Assembly (NCBI GenBank): GCA_907163375.1
Contig: CAJQUW010011596.1
Span: 1 to 64,000, forward strand
DNA: 64,000 nt
Source: Prostheceraeus crozeri
Lineage: Eukaryota > Platyhelminthes > Polycladida > Euryleptidae
Direction: 5' to 3'
In this document: one piece after another, positions 42,642-53,372 of the stretch
How the letters are laid out: each line of letters opens with the position of its first letter
Numbering within the stretch: the stretch's first letter is position 1
Made by a program: the position numbers and the translations under genes
Notes under the pieces: generated by a model
Told to the model about the DNA's origin: nothing
Databases searched by the model: none
What the model saw: only the letters and a program-made list of their open reading frames with translations

Positions 42642-44039
42642 ATGTCGTTTTATCATATTTTGCTTAGCAATGCGGCTACAAAGAGATTTACTAGTAATCG
42701 AGCCGCACTCTTTTCTACTCCCATTGATCATGCACAACAGCTAAATGGAAATTGGGAAGTGGGTGTCACTCAACTTGTTTATAGCAACTGTGTCTATACT
42801 TTTGATCATGAGGTGATGACTATTAATATGAGGCGTACAGCTGCTTACCAATGTGAAAAGGGGTGCCGAGTATACATTCCACAGTGGCCAAAGAAAGATC
42901 TCTTATCATGTAAAAAGTTTATATATGATTTCTTGAATAAAGCGTGTAAACATATTGCCCAATTTACTCCGCACAATGATGATTATACTTATGTACATCA
43001 TGTAGTTGAGAAAGATTGGATTGTTGGTTTAAGTCCAAGTTTAAGAAATGATTTAGGCTACCTCGCTAGCGCCTTAACAAGCTATGATAATTTTAACGTT
43101 AATTACCACATAAGTGGTCATAAACAGTTAATATATCGAGAGGAAGCTTATTATGTAGATCTTATTCCAAGAAATGAGAAGACGTTGGTGAAGAAGATTG
43201 TGATTAAGCCAAGAAAGACAAACATGACTCCTGAAACATTATTGAAGAAATTTAATTATCTCCTTCGAGTTGATGGTAAACAAGTGGCAACATTGACTTA
43301 TATTAAATCATCTAATCATATTGCAATAAGCAAATTAAATGATGATGATCTAGTATTAGTTTGTTCAAAAGATTTTCATCAGTTCTTACGACATCGTTCT
43401 GCAGCTGTTCATGGAAAATCTGATATGCAACATTTACCATGTGAAAGGTCAAATCAATTTGATACAGAATGGTCCGTATCTTTATACAGAAAGTGTGTAG
43501 AGCCTTTAGGTGGTATCTTACATGAAACAAGAGTGTTGATGCCTCGCATTATTACTTCGGTTAAATTGGTTGTAGATTATTTAAATGAAGTGATTAATGA
43601 CCAACATATTTCATTTTCTGAAAAAGAAGGTACTTTGTCTCTCACTATAAGTGGAAAAGGTATTGAACTAATTATGGATAAAACTCTAATGGACATTTTG
43701 GGTTTTGATCAAAATATCTTTAAAAGTGGTACTGTAACCAAAGCTAGCGCAGACATGTCGCTATCGCGTCGTATTAACTATTTTCAGATATATTCCAATA
43801 TTGGTGAAGATGTACGTGTGGGAGATGTTGAAGCTCCATTGCTAGCAATGATACCATACCAGCCAAAAAGCTGCAGTATTTTATCTGAGCATACTTTCAA
43901 GAAAGTGCATTATACAAAGCTGAAATCAAACTACATCCCACAAATTGATATTGCCATTTATGACGATGCTGGTGCGTTGATTCCTTTTCATAAAGATGCT
44001 GTGACAAGTATCACACTCCATTTCCGAATGAAGAGTTAA
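42642..44039 (+). CDS. Large conserved Polinton virion-type protein, paralogue 1
   Basis: 465 residues from ATG 42642. The N-terminus has the conserved pattern F-Y-x-x-L-x-S-N, then a stretch ending L-N-G-N-W-E-V-G-V. The next gene shares this pattern, as do many animal Polintons. Length and conservation suggest a structural protein such as a penton, fibre or minor capsid component. I cannot say which. It is a tandem paralogue of 44049-45599. Confidence 0.7.
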   Translation: MSFYHILLSNAATKRFTSNRAALFSTPIDHAQQLNGNWEVGVTQLVYSNCVYTFDHEVMTINMRRTAAYQCEKGCRVYIPQWPKKDLLSCKKFIYDFLNKACKHIAQFTPHNDDYTYVHHVVEKDWIVGLSPSLRNDLGYLASALTSYDNFNVNYHISGHKQLIYREEAYYVDLIPRNEKTLVKKIVIKPRKTNMTPETLLKKFNYLLRVDGKQVATLTYIKSSNHIAISKLNDDDLVLVCSKDFHQFLRHRSAAVHGKSDMQHLPCERSNQFDTEWSVSLYRKCVEPLGGILHETRVLMPRIITSVKLVVDYLNEVINDQHISFSEKEGTLSLTISGKGIELIMDKTLMDILGFDQNIFKSGTVTKASADMSLSRRINYFQIYSNIGEDVRVGDVEAPLLAMIPYQPKSCSILSEHTFKKVHYTKLKSNYIPQIDIAIYDDAGALIPFHKDAVTSITLHFRMKS

Positions 44040-44048
44040 TGCAAAAGT

Positions 44049-45599
44049 ATGCTAATATATTTTTCCAATGTGAATAATATGGAAAGTGAAAATAAGGACT
44101 CGTTTCTAATCTACTTGCCCAGTAATGCTTCTATGAATAAATTTCCCAAAAATAAACCATCAGACTATCGAGTAGAATTAAATCGGCCACTGCATTTAGA
44201 AGGTGAATGGGAGGTTGGCGTTTCTAGTATTTGCTATGATAGCAATATTCAGAATGTGAATGATTTGGAAGAAATGATATTGACTCCTCGCACCCATGAT
44301 GGAATAACGATGAATAATACATTTCAGTTCCCATACAATTTAACATCAGATGGAAAGTGGAACTATGAATGGATTCAGATAAAATCAGATTCTTATGAAC
44401 CATTTGGGAATGAGAAAATTATTAAGGCATTCAACAGTGGTAATACTTCCATCATGAAGAATAAAAATCAGAAAGCTTATGAGTTTACTATCTATCATTG
44501 GAGTGGGAGACAGTTCCTCCGCTTTCATTCTTTTACTAAAGGTCTTACGCTGAGGTTGGATAATGAATTCTATCCACATCTTGGTTTTGGTCATGGACTA
44601 CATCTAACATCAATTGCTACTGCAAATGTTAAAAAAGTTTATTCAAATCGAATCAACAAATTTCATTATAGATTTAAAATATTTGATGAAGATGTTGTAG
44701 AATGCGAAGAACGCATCATTTTGAAAAAGCGTGGTGTTCAACCTTTATCACTTATTGAGTTAGTAAAACGATGGAATGAGACTGTGGGTAAGAAGTATGG
44801 AGAGAAAATTATGGCGAACAAAAATAAGTTGGTTATTCAGAAATATAATGACAAACTTACAGTTTATTTCTCTCCAACCTTGCGTCATTTTGTAAGACAT
44901 TATACACCTATTATTGGAAGCGGTGTGGTGTATGCTTCTCATGAATATCACACTAAAGCTGATTCAGTTAATGATGAATGGTGGGTGGACATCTATGGCG
45001 ATCGCATCAAGAAAATTTACCAGTCTTATGAAGAATCTAAAGTTGCTATCAATATAATGCCGCGTCTATATCATACAGTTGAAAGCTTCATTCATGTAGT
45101 AAATCCTTATATACAACAGAAGTTGAAGCATGTGATGAAAAGTAAATATGATGTAAAGACACACCACATTTCGTTTTCAATTGAAAATCAACGCGTTGTT
45201 CTGAAACTGGGTGATGACATTCAATGTCAATTGAGTAAAAATTTGAAAAAACTCTTTGGTTTTTCAATGCTACAAACAGTGTTTGCTGCTGCGCATACGA
45301 TTGGTATAGAAACACCAATGACACTTGATAAACATGAACAGCACCTTTACATTCAAAGTGATTTGATTCTACCTATTTCTGTTGGTGAGAAAAAAGAATA
45401 CATTTTACGTGATTTCATTCATGATAAAGACGCTTCATATGGAATAGTCGAGAAGATGTTCGAATCTATTTTCTATCATCCCGTCGTCAAACAAACTATA
45501 CCCTCTATTGCTATCAAAATTACCAATGGTTTACAAGAGTGCATCCATGTGAAAGATACTAAATCCCTCGTAACTTTAGTGTTTCGGAAAACAAAGTGA
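44049..45599 (+). CDS. Large conserved Polinton virion-type protein, paralogue 2
   Basis: 516 residues from ATG 44049 (a second ATG at 44079 is also possible). It contains F-L-I-Y-L-P-S-N-A-S and L-E-G-E-W-E-V-G-V-S, matching the family pattern better than its neighbour does. The two differ strongly outside these blocks, so the duplication is old and they may form different parts of the particle. AATAAA signals follow at about 45692. Confidence 0.75.
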   Translation: MLIYFSNVNNMESENKDSFLIYLPSNASMNKFPKNKPSDYRVELNRPLHLEGEWEVGVSSICYDSNIQNVNDLEEMILTPRTHDGITMNNTFQFPYNLTSDGKWNYEWIQIKSDSYEPFGNEKIIKAFNSGNTSIMKNKNQKAYEFTIYHWSGRQFLRFHSFTKGLTLRLDNEFYPHLGFGHGLHLTSIATANVKKVYSNRINKFHYRFKIFDEDVVECEERIILKKRGVQPLSLIELVKRWNETVGKKYGEKIMANKNKLVIQKYNDKLTVYFSPTLRHFVRHYTPIIGSGVVYASHEYHTKADSVNDEWWVDIYGDRIKKIYQSYEESKVAINIMPRLYHTVESFIHVVNPYIQQKLKHVMKSKYDVKTHHISFSIENQRVVLKLGDDIQCQLSKNLKKLFGFSMLQTVFAAAHTIGIETPMTLDKHEQHLYIQSDLILPISVGEKKEYILRDFIHDKDASYGIVEKMFESIFYHPVVKQTIPSIAIKITNGLQECIHVKDTKSLVTLVFRKTK

Positions 45600-45904
45600 A
45601 GTCTTTATACAACATTTATTGAAATATGTGCATGAATGTGAAGCAATAGACTTTATACAACATCCACTGAAAATATATACATGAGCACACTTCAATAAAC
45701 ATTGCTATATACAAAAAGTCTTTTTACTTCGTGAAGGGTGGAAATATACAGGGATAGGAAAAATGTCTTTCAGTGGAAAAGTCATCACATGGGGAATGTA
45801 CAGATGTGGACACATATTCACAAGGAAAAAACAATCTCATGCGATACATAAAACAACAATGTTTATCTACAGAAATCAACATCAAAATACTAAGTTAAGG
45901 ATGA

Positions 45905-48900
45905 TTATGCTAAGACGTCTCCTGAATGTGGTAGTGTGGGTTTAATTCTTTTGGGTGGTGGTATGCCTGTATCAGGATGTCCATGTGGAAGAGATATGTT
46001 GTGTTCTAACCAGCACCTCTTATCCTCCCATGCTGAAAGCGCCCGTTTCCTAAAAGTATGAGTTTTGATCTCATGCGACTTAGATTTTAAGATTGTCATA
46101 TTGACAAACGTTATATTTTTATTTCTATAGGCTCCCTTGAAATTTTTATGTTTCATGTTAGAGACCAATGATCTTGATATGCCTTTAGCGCGCTTAATGC
46201 TATCATCACTATCCTTTAATTTCATAGAATACATTTTAGGGCGGAGGAGAATCATTTCAGCTATCTCCTTCCCTGCTGTCTCATCCTTAAAACAACCAAG
46301 TTTGGCCTTATTTTTGATGGAGTATAGTGGATGATCAGTAGGATAATTTGATACATCAAAATATCTTTCTAATGATTTTCCTACTTCATTAAAATTTAAA
46401 CCTTTTTGATTGGTAATACCTAAGAAGAAACTATCTGTGTCACCACCCAACAAACGAACCTCTTTTACGAGAGGACACGGTTTTAGTATTTTATAGAAGA
46501 GTTGATACATTTCAAGCTTAGAGTAATCTAGTACAGCTTGACCAATATAGATGGGTTTGCACAACTCAACTTCAGATTTTATCATTTTAACACCTATAAG
46601 GTCCTCATCGATAATGTCTCTATCGATGAATAGAGGTGATGAGGTCAATTTGTGATACTTTTGATCATCATTAACTAGTTTGTAGTTTACGCGCTTTCTA
46701 ACATCCTCCATCGTCTTACCAAATAGACTGTTGTTCTTATATTTATAAAAATCTTTTTCAAAATTATTTTGGGCTAGTGCACGTTTCTGGCTGTTGCTAT
46801 CAATATATGGTTTGAGGAAGGCTTTCTGTCTAAATTTAATAATGCGGTGAACTCTTTTTAAAATCATACCCATTTCTAAATAAAATTTTAAGATGCTAAA
46901 GTGGACTAGATAGTTTTCCTTATCATACTGGGTGAGTAAAAGTTTGCGGCAAGGCTTATAGTCGGGTTGACCGCATGATTCTAAATCTTTATGAAATTGT
47001 TTCATAAAGTCGGAAAACATATCTTTACTCACTTCACCTGATTCGGGTGCGAGTGGAAAATCTACGGTTTTATGTTTAATATTATTTGGATAGATTAGAT
47101 CTATCTCAAAATAATATCCCCAATCACCTTCATCTGGGATTGCTAGTATGTTAGAAGGGTTGGAGAGATGCTGAATTTCACTATCATCTAACCAGCTAAA
47201 CTCAGAGTGAGGGAGTGGTTTGGATAGTGAACTACCATATAAATTATTTTGATCATAATACTTAAGATGGGTATGATCATTACCCACTGTTTCAGATTTT
47301 AACCTATGTTTATTTACAAATGTGAGACCACCGCGAATTCCTCGCTCAAATAAATTATACATCTCTGGATCTTGTAAGAGATGAATGGTCTCACCAGTCA
47401 TTTTAAAAGCAGACTTAAATGACATGGCTGGCAGACTGACAAAGTGGACGGGATCTAACTTATCTTCTTCTAATGCCACTCGTCGAAACTCCTGAAATAC
47501 ATCAGCCAGCAAAAATACATCTAACTTAAGGTAGGCAATCATATATTCACCAAATGTATGGCAGTCAAATTTTATCCATGCATCTTGTGCATGATCATAA
47601 TCTTCGGTCTTACATTCTGCACCGCTCAAATCATTTTTAAATTTATCTATGGGCGGAAGAGAAGTCTCGCCGAGTTTACTAATTGCATCAAAATATGCAT
47701 ATGGAAAGACTCCTTTCCGTGTGATGACTTCATCGGTTAGATTTGGATATTGTTTCTTAAGATTTTGTGTTAGTGGAAGAGACTTTAGATTTTGTACGAG
47801 AGAGGCCAGTGATGCAGTCATAAATTGGTAGGAATCTAAAAATTTTATATCAAAATAGACCGTCTTATTTTCTTTAGTTTTATCGACAGGCACTTTTGCT
47901 GTCATGGCCATAAACTTCTCTCTCGTTTGTGCTATTACATCAAGCTTCCACTCTTTCATTTGACCTAAACCTCCTTTTATTATCATATGGCTGTCGTAGC
48001 CCTTGAAATTATGGAAAATGACGGGTAATGTACGCCGCTTCATCCTCAGCGAAAAATTGCATTTTGAACATAGTGCGTTTCTAAATTTACCAGTGATGTG
48101 ATCATGGTCGCGCACTTTCTTAATCTTATCATCATCAAATGTTTTCCTACATTTGGGGCAAACGTTGCAACTATCAAATTTTGCTTGATCATCTGCTGTC
48201 ATATGCAATGATCTGCGATAGAGTTCACCATCATACTTTTGTTGAAATTTTACAGCCTGTTCGAGGAATTGTAGGAATTGGTAAATACAATCCTCACCTT
48301 GCCAGACGTACATTTTATTTTGCCTACTCCTAAAGTGATCATGCCATACTTCATAGCAGGAAATGGCTGCTGGTCGATGGATGTTATCATCGATATAACA
48401 TTCGATGTCAGCATAGATGACACGAAGAGGACTTAGTTCATCGCCATTCTCTCTATATGAAAACTCCTTATCTTTGGGCATGCGTTCCATTTGCAGTTTA
48501 CCTCGCTTACACCACTCATAATGAGTTTCAAATTTAGTTTTCCTCCTAAAGTGGCGAATACATCTGTCGCAGTAATATAACTCTCTACTAGAGTTTTCTA
48601 AGTGGTGGTATAAGCGAGAGATTTGGGAATACCGCAGTAGTGCCATTCCTCACTATCATCCTGTTTTACTAATAACAGGTTTACTGTACGTTCATAACAA
48701 CTCGAACGCGAGTTGTAGCGCACACCCTTCAATCCTTTTTCCCAAACATGGAGAACTATTTTAATGTTGTTCAATTTTTCAAATTTTTCTATATCTTTAA
48801 TTTTCATATCGTCACTATTACAGTCATCGAAGTTTAATTCATTCTCCCACTGCCTATAGCTATATGTGCGATTTCGATTCGCATTGATGTCATTATAGTG

Positions 48901-49875
48901 GAGAATGGATAGGACAGCATATTTAAAACATTGCGATTCGCAATCGACATTGATGACTGCTGTTTTGTTTTTTAAATTTTTTGGAAGTTTAAAGGAGCCT
49001 CGACCACTATGATTTCCTAATAAACTGATTTTAAATAAGGCGGACTCAATGCCGTCAAAAATGAGACCGCTATCGCGCTCGTTAAATTTATCAATATTTA
49101 ATTTTAATCCTTGGATGTGAAAATTTATCCAAGACTCATAGTCTACAACCTCGGTTGCAGGAGAGGAGGGTATGTGAAACTCCAACCTCTCTATTATTTG
49201 TCCAGTATGGTGGTCGATTTTTACATATTTTATTTTAAGATAGATGAGCGCCTTCATTCTAAAATTGTCTAAATTGTTGAAGAGCGCTTCTATCAATGAT
49301 GAATTTTGATGAAACCATTCCTCAAAGTTAGCAATGGTTTCTGAGGAGTCCATCTGGTAGTTCCTCACTAAATTATTTATGGACACTTCAGTGAGTTGGA
49401 TAGAGGAGGTGCTGTTAGTATAACTATCGTCACTGTGTGTATGTCGAAGTCTATGTGAAGATAGTTCAAAATGTGACTCAAAAGACTGAATGCATAAATC
49501 GCAAGAAAAGGAGACATCGTTAACAGAATCATCCCTACCTTCGGAGATTGATGCTGACTTAGGTCGACAAACACCTCGCTTGATGTGTCGGGTGAGATCC
49601 CATTTCCTCGTGAAGATGTGCCCACAGTCAGCACATTCCCACTCGTTGCCATGTCGCGACAGTTCTGAGGTGGAACTCACATCGCCTGAAAGAGAAATCA
49701 TTCTATCATCTCTGTTCAAGCCTCAGTGTATTGTTACAACCTACCTTGACTCAATAACTCTAAACTTTCCTCGAGAAGGGAGGGCGTTGGTGATGAAGTT
49801 GATGCCTGAAATTGAGGAAGATGCTATTAGCCACACGTTTGAGGGAGATGAGAGAGGAAATCTTCAACTTACCAT
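45905..49875 (-). CDS. Protein-primed DNA polymerase B with N-terminal zinc fingers
   Basis: The minus strand holds two C2H2-like fingers (C-A-D-C...H...C and C-D-L-C...H...H) and the Polinton-specific N-terminal domain. The exonuclease (D-I-E-C-Y near the 5' side) and the polymerase palm (Y-Y-D-Q-N-N-L-Y-G, N-N-S-L-F-G-K-T, and G-D-T-D-S-F near 46440) follow. It copies the element using a terminal protein primer. Splice signals at the 5' end mark a start codon alone in its exon (49873-49875), a 67-bp intron (49806-49872), a 61-bp exon and a 59-bp intron (49686-49744), with matching phases. The gene is not one open frame in this copy, with about one break. Confidence 0.92.
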
Positions 49876-50030
49876 TTCAACGAAATCAAGTTTAAGGTTG
49901 ATACTTCAACAAGATAGAGACTTCACTCAAATTTGGAATTCACTTGTACGCCTCAAATATAGAATTCGCTAGAGAATACTTCACTTATACGTCTCAAAGA
50001 CAGAGTGAAATGATACGAATGTCACTTTGC

Positions 50031-50077
50031 ATATATACTTTCATATTCATCATTCATTGGCTGTTCATTCTGATTGG
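50031..50077 (-). promoter_or_regulatory. Polymerase promoter: two CCAAT boxes and TATA
   Basis: Read on the minus strand, CCAAT lies at 50077-50073 and 50060-50056 (17 bp apart), followed by GTATATAT at 50038-50031. The spacing from second CCAAT to TATA is 22 bp, against 23 bp at the left promoter. The flanks are also alike (CCAAT-C/G-AG-A/G-AT). It drives the polymerase and may also serve the divergent gene at 50135. Confidence 0.75.
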
Positions 50078-50134
50078 TTGCTTGTTGATACTTAAGAATT
50101 AGAAAACATTTCAAAGTCATTATTCACAGTCAAC

Positions 50135-50584
50135 ATGACAAGCCCTCCGACAACACCAAATACAAAATTCTCTTCTCCATGCTCAACACCAAAGGCGCTC
50201 GTTGCACCAAACGCTCCAACGAAGGGGAAGGTAGAGAAGGTGTACCGACTGGACAATATCAGAAAGTTATCATTACCAGCGGATGAGGAAGAGGAGAGTG
50301 TATGTGAGAAGGAGTGTCCCGACTTAACAGACGTGAGGTGGAAGTATCTCCAGTACGATACTGACGATGTGATGGAGATCACCAGCACGAAATTCCTCCA
50401 CCAATTATGGGAGTGGTACACCCCTAACTCCCAGCCACGAACTATGGCAGAGTGGGAGTATATTGACAAAGTGAGGCTCTCAGTGGAAGAACGATTAAAG
50501 CAACTGAACTGTTTTTGTTATCTATGTGAAGTCAGACTCTGGGACGATATTGACGATGAAGACCTTTTGAAATACATGCCATAA
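50135..50584 (+). CDS. Polinton accessory protein, 149 aa, unknown
   Basis: ATG 50135 with a Ser/Thr/Pro-rich start (M-T-S-P-P-T-T-P-N-T), then an acidic part, then a conserved-looking core with W-K-Y-L-Q-Y, L-W-E-W-Y and C-F-C-Y-L-C. No known domain. It is divergent from the polymerase. The paired Cys near the end could bind metal. Confidence 0.6.
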   Translation: MTSPPTTPNTKFSSPCSTPKALVAPNAPTKGKVEKVYRLDNIRKLSLPADEEEESVCEKECPDLTDVRWKYLQYDTDDVMEITSTKFLHQLWEWYTPNSQPRTMAEWEYIDKVRLSVEERLKQLNCFCYLCEVRLWDDIDDEDLLKYMP

Positions 50585-51170
50585 TAAATTTTTATTTCGT
50601 ATTATCTTTGCTTTCATACTGACTTACTTGAATGGGTTTTCAGTGGATGATTTAATCATGTATACTTTATTCATTTGGAAATAGTAGCACGCTTAGTCTA
50701 ACTTGTAAATCTTATAACATTTCATATGGGCGATGATGGTAGATGAAATAGTGTTAAATAAAATTAAGATAGCTTACATGATACAGGGATAGCAATCGAC
50801 TGCGATCCATGTGTAAAGAGCTTGTTAGACTACGGAAGAGAGAAGTGTGTTATGTTGCGTGTGGCGCGTGAGTGTCCTCCCATTTCATTCCATTCATCAA
50901 TTCATCTCATTGATAGAGACAGGTAGAACTCATGGTTATCATAACGTATGCAATGGAAAGTTTTAGGCAACCTTCGACAGTTGGCTAAATGTCGCCCTGG
51001 CGCGAATGCATACTACGTTGAGACAGAGGCAATCACTTGCAAACATGACGCAGAGAGGTTTAACAAGATTGACCATTGCCGAATGTCCCTTGCGGTATAC
51101 ATAGCTACGGGTTTCACCGCCGCCCTTTACAGGAACGCCCGTCGAAAGGAAGTATTACACCGAACTTCAT
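50585..51170. other. Polinton interval without a clear gene
   Basis: A plus frame from 50948 runs through but shows no domain and crosses the splice signals of the opposite strand. I treat this interval as untranslated or unresolved. Confidence 0.35.
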
Positions 51171-51199
51171 TTGCAACGTTCAAGTTGACTGATAGCAGA

Positions 51200-51384
51200 T
51201 TCAACTTAATGATAGTATTCGCCAGTCCGAAGACTGCCCAGGGCAAACCGCGTGGAGGTTCTATCATGTCTTGCCCCATGGTGGCCCTTAAGAGAGCCGT
51301 TGGTTCGTTCTCGTCGTATCTGAAAATAGAAGGAAAAATAGATGAAATTATATTCAAGTGATAGAGATGATATTAACTTACCAT
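51200..51384 (-). CDS. Possible tiny Polinton gene with ATG/intron junction
   Basis: On the minus strand ATG (51384-51382) is followed at once by GTAAGT. An acceptor TCTATTTTCAG ends at 51320, a 62-bp intron. The following exon stays open for about 37 basic codons. It repeats the layout of 33746-33999 and of the polymerase start, which is the main reason to list it. The reading is short and could be chance. Confidence 0.3.
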
Positions 51385-51393
51385 AAGAAAAAT

Positions 51394-52624
51394 TTAGCCG
51401 GTTCGTGACCCCTTCGATGGTGGTGGCTGAGGCAAGTACTTGGCCGGCAGTTTTCGCTTCCGGTGGCGTAATTCCTTAATTTCTCCATCATGTGTTATGG
51501 AGACATGGAGACAGCGTATGTCTGGCATTGCCCCTTCGTAGCACTCAAAGGAACAATCTAACTCCTCTTTCTGAATCAGAATATCATCAACAATTCTGCT
51601 AGAAGTAATGGGAAGGTGAAGTGTTGTTCGCTTCTCCTTCATAGTGACGTTTCTAGCCTCAACCAGACTCAATTTTGTCTGCTCAAGTTGAAGTTGGAGC
51701 GTCTCTTCCTTGGTCCTCAAACTTTTAATGAGTTTCACCTGCTCATCTACCCGCTTCTCGCTGGTGATTGCTCTCTGTTGGTAGGGCTCTAGGTTTTTTA
51801 CCTGTGTCTTTAAACTACGTATTTCCGACACTTGGGCTTTGAGGCTGAAATTTTCATCCCTGAGCGCAGCGCACTCATTCTTATATCGGGTGAGTTCGTC
51901 TTTTATCTTCCTTACAGCAAATTCCTGACTGACTTTTGCGATCTCACTGTCTTTACACCACTGCTCAGTCTTTTTTTAATCCCCTTTGTTGTTTTGGGGA
52001 GGAGTGAAGTATTGGCTTCTTGATAGCTTTGTTTGTGACGACTACTTCCTCAGATTCACTATCATCGTTTTCATCATTGCCTGCTGCACTGTGATCGGAT
52101 CCTATGATTGACTGTATCGCTTTATCTAGATCCGTTTCTACATCGTTGAGTATTGGCTTCTCGACAGCTTTGTTTGTGGCGACTCCTTCCTGAGATTCAA
52201 TATCAACGTTTTTATCATTGCCTGCTGCACTGTGATCGGACCCTATGATTGACTGTATCACTTTATCTAGATCCGTTTCTACATCGTCGGATGTTTCGTT
52301 GAAGTATCTGACTATCATTTTGCCAACGTCCGATGTCGTGTAATTGGCAACCTTTGTGGTTGGACATGCTAAGTGAGTAGTGTAAAATTCCTCATTCTGC
52401 TTGCCTTTGGTAAATTTTAAGCAATGAATACAGCCAGATATTACAGCTAATTCTTTATGCTCATTGGGAGCATCCTTATATTTATTCAAATGGCGCTTGA
52501 ACTCAGCACCCCTCTTTATTTCACCACATCGACACTTCTTGATCAAAAATTTTGAGTTGCCTCCCATTTTGTAACTTATGTATCTGTAAAGGAAGGATGA
52601 AATAGAATTACTAACAGGCGACAT
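51394..52624 (-). CDS. Polinton zinc-ribbon-like and coiled-coil protein region (broken)
   Basis: The N-terminal part, from an ATG near 52568, has spaced Cys/His (C-x-C, then C-x2-C, then H and C) that could bind zinc. A middle part holds two tandem copies of a segment of about 41 residues including I-Q-S-I-I-G-S-D-H-S-A-A-G. The downstream part is a long coiled coil (R-S-L-K-T-Q-V-K-N-L-E) with a basic tail. The region has about one break. An acceptor (CTTTACAG) just before the ATG suggests a spliced leader from the right-end promoter. Function unknown. Confidence 0.5.
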
Positions 52625-53242
52625 TGGCAGTCATTCTTATAATCATACAGCTAAATTGTGAGATTGGTGGAAAGTGTCGAACCTTTGAATCCGTTACAGG
52701 CATTACTCAGAGGGGATCTTATCCCAACTCCAAGGCCTCGGCCCACAAATCCAACCTCCCGCGGACAGAGCGTGTGTCATATCACTGTGTTGGTATCCGG
52801 ACCCCGATTTTGACATGAAAATCAGTGGATTGTTTACAAAGGTTGCAAATTCCAAGCCAAAGCTCGCCTCCCACAACTTTATAAATGTCTTAGTTGAATT
52901 CAGCAGGGTCGAAAACCCCAGAAAACCTCCAAAACTAGTGAATTTAAATTGTTCAACTTTTTAACACTACTTATGAAATTTTATAAGTAGTCTATCACTT
53001 AGGACAGGTCAATAGCGACCGAACCTTTTTTGAATCAAGTCAAACGGACTTGTAGAAGCAAAGTTACAAGCCTTTAAAGTTTTGGAGTCTTTTATGGCCT
53101 GGAGACGAAGGCCATCTCCTGGCGAACCTCTAAGTCTGACACCTTAGCTGATATCAGCAATGAAATTTTCTAAGTCGGTTTCTTACAGAAACTCGGGATT
53201 TGGAATGTCCGAAGCTATCATCGGAGCTCAGAGAGACGACTT

Positions 53243-53298
53243 ACCGTTGGCAATCTCTCGTCTGAATGACAAGTCTCTGTCGGTTCCCAGCATATATA
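53243..53298 (-). promoter_or_regulatory. Right-end Polinton promoter and leader donor
   Basis: On the minus strand CTATATATG (53299-53291) lies just inside the right TIR, with a CRE-like TTACGTCA about 20 bp upstream. A strong donor GTAAGTCG follows about 50 bp downstream, near 53243. The likely acceptor is before the coding region at about 52590. It mirrors the left end: promoter at the TIR edge, transcription inward. Confidence 0.5.
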
Positions 53299-53372
53299 GT
53301 GTGTGGCGATCAGCTGATGACGTAATACCCATCATCCAAACACTAAAAATCCCGTCTATCTCCGCTTCTAGT

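Noticed and set aside
49490-49972. Plus-strand frame of 160 codons opposite the polymerase 5' end
   Set aside because: It covers the minus-strand exons and introns of the polymerase, and no domain or promoter supports it.
50948-51361. Plus-strand frame of 137 codons
   Set aside because: No domain, and the opposite strand shows consensus splice sites. It remains possible but unsupported.
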